Assembly: GCF_001039355.2 (NCBI RefSeq)
Contig: NW_019775730.1
Span: 135,279-168,625 of the forward strand
Source: Lingula anatina
Taxonomy: Eukaryota; Brachiopoda; Lingulata; Lingulida; Lingulidae
Length of the DNA stretch: 33,347 nt
Direction: 5' to 3'
Below are positions 31,585-33,347 of the stretch, one piece after another. The notes under the pieces are model-generated. The model saw only the letters and a program-made list of their open reading frames with translations, ran no database searches and was not told the origin of the DNA. The translations under genes and the position numbers were made by a program. Position 1 is the first letter of the stretch. Every line of letters starts with the position of its first letter.

Positions 31585-31842
31585 CTAAATCTTTGAAATT
31601 CTAACTTAAAGGCCATACATTTATACCCTACATATATTTAGCCATCAAACATGTCCTACTGCTAAACACATCCAGTCTAATGTCCCGCTGGGTGGGGTTG
31701 ATATAACATTGTTTTCTGACGTTGATACAACGTTGTTATCTGAGGTTGACACAACTTTCAAATCCAACTTTTATTCAATGTCTACTCAACGTTATGGTTC
31801 AACGTTGTTTCAACATTAAAACAACATAATTTGCCTGCTGGG
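31042..31842. mobile_element. Inverted-repeat element, TIR CCCAGCAGGCA
   Basis: cccagcaggca (31042-31052) and tgcctgctggg (31832-31842) are perfect 11-bp terminal inverted repeats. Both ends (about 31060-31185 and 31695-31825) are filled with variants of caacgttga in both orientations. The middle is AT-rich and includes a (TA)n tract. No target duplication or transposase is visible. It is a non-autonomous DNA transposon of unassigned superfamily. Confidence 0.7.
31534..31582. repeat. (TA)n microsatellite
   Basis: About 24 TA repeats inside the 31.0-31.8 kb element; a shorter, imperfect TA tract precedes it at 31495-31515. Confidence 0.95.
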
Positions 31843-31844
31843 AG

Positions 31845-32815
31845 TCTTTGTTGTCACTGTTAACATTTGTGTTTATATGTATTTTGATTGATGGTATGAT
31901 GGTATGCTATCATGGTATGTGCCTGTATCATTTATTCCGATCTCTGAGTAAGTCTGTTTGCATGGTCACTATATGTGTTTGTATATATTCTGATCACTGT
32001 GTTTGTCTGTGTTGTCACTCTTGTTTCTATTATTTCTTATTACTGTGCATGTTTGTGTTGTCACTTTAAAAGGATAATAACTGTTCATTGTGGCCAAAAA
32101 ATGTATTTCCTGGGGTAAATGATAATTTTCTCATGCCAATGGTTAATGAATCCATTTCCATATTCAAAGTTACTCCCTGTTCTTTTTTTTTTCTTTTTTG
32201 TGATAATCTATTATTACAGAGCATACCCATCTATGGAGGTCATGTGGTCTGATGACAAGCACAAATTACAGAATAATTATTATAACTGCTACATTTTTGT
32301 GGTAAAATAAATTATCTTATATTTGTATGAGTGGTTTACAGTTTATTTATTGTGAAATATAGATCTCATAGAAAGTGTTGTTATCCCTTTAAGCTTAGAC
32401 ATCTCTTTAGATTCTGCTTGCTATCCACATTCTGTGTTGTCAATGTATGCATCTGATTAATATTATTTTCTGACTACCTTGTATGTCTATGGTATCCCTG
32501 TATGTGTTTGCATAAATTCTGATCACTACATATGTCGACTGTATTGTCACTGTACGTCTTTGTATATATTCTGATCACTGCATAACTCTTTGTGACTCTA
32601 TCTGTTTGTATTCTTTTGATTTCTGTACATGTTTGTGTTACCACTGTACATGTTTTTATTTATTATGATCACCGTATGTTTATGCAGTTACTGTATGTGT
32701 TTGTATAAGATATTCTGATCTCTGTGTAATATTATTTTGTTGTTATATGTATTTGTATTTATTCTGATCATTGTGTTTATCTGTGGTATCCCTCTGTTTA
32801 TGTAAATGTCTCTTC
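31845..32815 (+). repeat. Decayed ~49-bp tandem repeat
   Basis: The pattern attctgatcactgtgtatgt ... gttgtcactgtatgtgtttg recurs with spacings of about 48-51 bp: starts near 31939 and 31990, then after a gap (about 32075-32400) near 32468, 32519, 32570, 32618, 32666, 32715 and 32763. The copies are strongly diverged. The 73-codon ORF inside (31848-32069) is a by-product of the repeat. Confidence 0.7.
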
Positions 32816-33016
32816 ATTAACCCAAACGAAAGTATAAGTAAAGGAAAAACACATATATGGTCTTCGAAATTTGGCCAGTGGTGGCCAGTTTTATTGAAAG
32901 GTCATTCTTGTAAAAGAATAGTGTAAAGTAAATATATAGCATTAGATGATGTTGAGTTTTATAAAATTATGTAATATTAAAGCATGAATAATAAATATTA
33001 AAAAATAGTCCTTTTT

Positions 33017-33044
33017 ATGTACAGACACAGATGTGTCTGTACAT
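33017..33044. repeat. 13-bp arm palindrome, 2-base loop
   Basis: atgtacagacaca (33017-33029) and tgtgtctgtacat (33032-33044) are exact reverse complements separated by ga. It lies just before the triplet tract and may mark the boundary of the repeat that follows. Confidence 0.9.
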
Positions 33045-33057
33045 ATAGCCATCATCT

Positions 33058-33111
33058 GCGTCTGTCGTCGCCGTCGCCGTCGTCGCTGTCGTCGCCGTCG
33101 CCGTCGCCGTG
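33058..33111 (+). repeat. GTC/GCC triplet microsatellite
   Basis: A run of gtc and gcc triplets with one ctg interruption, far more GC-rich than anything around it. Confidence 0.9.
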
Positions 33112-33119
33112 CACTTTTA

Positions 33120-33347
33120 CCGATAACACGATAAGTGGAAAACCATTTTACCTTTTGACTTGAAACTTGCAGAACTGATGAATATTCATAATACGCAGGT
33201 CAAGTTCGAAAATCAGCATGATCGGGTCACTTTTAGGGAATTTATGCTGTTTTTTCACTTTTTTCAGCATATATGCAGCACCGATAACACGATAAGTGGA
33301 AAACCATTTTACCTTTTGACTTGAAACTTACAGAACTGATGAATATT
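33120..33347 (+). repeat. 161-bp tandem repeat, cut by window end
   Basis: ccgataacacgataagtgga at 33120 recurs at 33281, and the following ~65 bases agree except for one change (cttgcag against cttacag). At least two units exist; the second runs off the window. No coding potential is seen. Confidence 0.9.

Overview
The window is nuclear DNA from an animal, not from a bacterium, plasmid or phage. It is AT-rich, has no operons or long ORFs, and is packed with eukaryotic repeats: tandem Helitron-like units, several families of inverted-repeat DNA transposons, remnants of two LINE clades (RTE-like and CR1/L2-like), a tRNA-derived SINE, minisatellites and microsatellites. This mix, and the subterminal-inverted-repeat element at 28.1 kb, suggest a marine invertebrate; a mollusc or other lophotrochozoan is my best guess, but the sequence alone does not prove it.

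Layout. 1-1895: end of a head-to-tail array of ~794-bp units, each ending in a hairpin plus CTAG and carrying palindromes built on the AGGTCA word. 2401-2638: a small inverted-repeat element. 2784-2995: an orphan exon-like open segment. 3.0-8.0 kb: mostly unique, non-coding-looking DNA with simple repeats. 8.0-9.85 kb: a MITE-like element, an RTE-type LINE 3' fragment on the minus strand, and a second MITE with a 5-bp target duplication. 10.7-12.05 kb: two long inverted repeats interlocked in the order X-Y-X'-Y'. 12.7-14.4 kb: a ~1.7-kb element whose ends are clusters of ggaccc/ggactct words. 14.70-14.94 kb: an almost fully palindromic MITE flanked by TAA. 15-18.5 kb: no recognisable feature except one unidentified 164-codon ORF. 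18.5-18.75 kb: an NRF1-like site and a perfect CRE just upstream of a well-placed ATG, the best promoter/first-exon candidate here. 19.8 and 27.9 kb: two copies of a short hairpin-forming repeat that are identical over 66 bp. 20.37-22.48 kb: a decayed CR1/L2-like LINE split by a tRNA-Arg-like SINE with a 5-bp target duplication. 23.86-24.19 kb: a minisatellite alternating 29-bp and 25/26-bp units. 28.13-28.38 kb: a Helentron/HINE-like element. 28.93-29.31 kb: a 37-bp minisatellite. 31.04-31.84 kb: an inverted-repeat element full of CAACGTTGA-like words. 31.85-32.8 kb: a decayed ~49-bp tandem repeat. 33.0-33.35 kb: a palindrome, a GTC/GCC triplet tract and a 161-bp tandem repeat that runs off the window.

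No host gene can be named with confidence. The window is best read as intergenic or intronic DNA shaped by transposition. I found no defence system, gene cluster or other multi-gene system. The observations most worth following are the interlocked inverted repeats, the AGGTCA-palindrome array with Helitron-type ends, the identical 66-bp hairpin repeat, and the NRF1/CRE start site.
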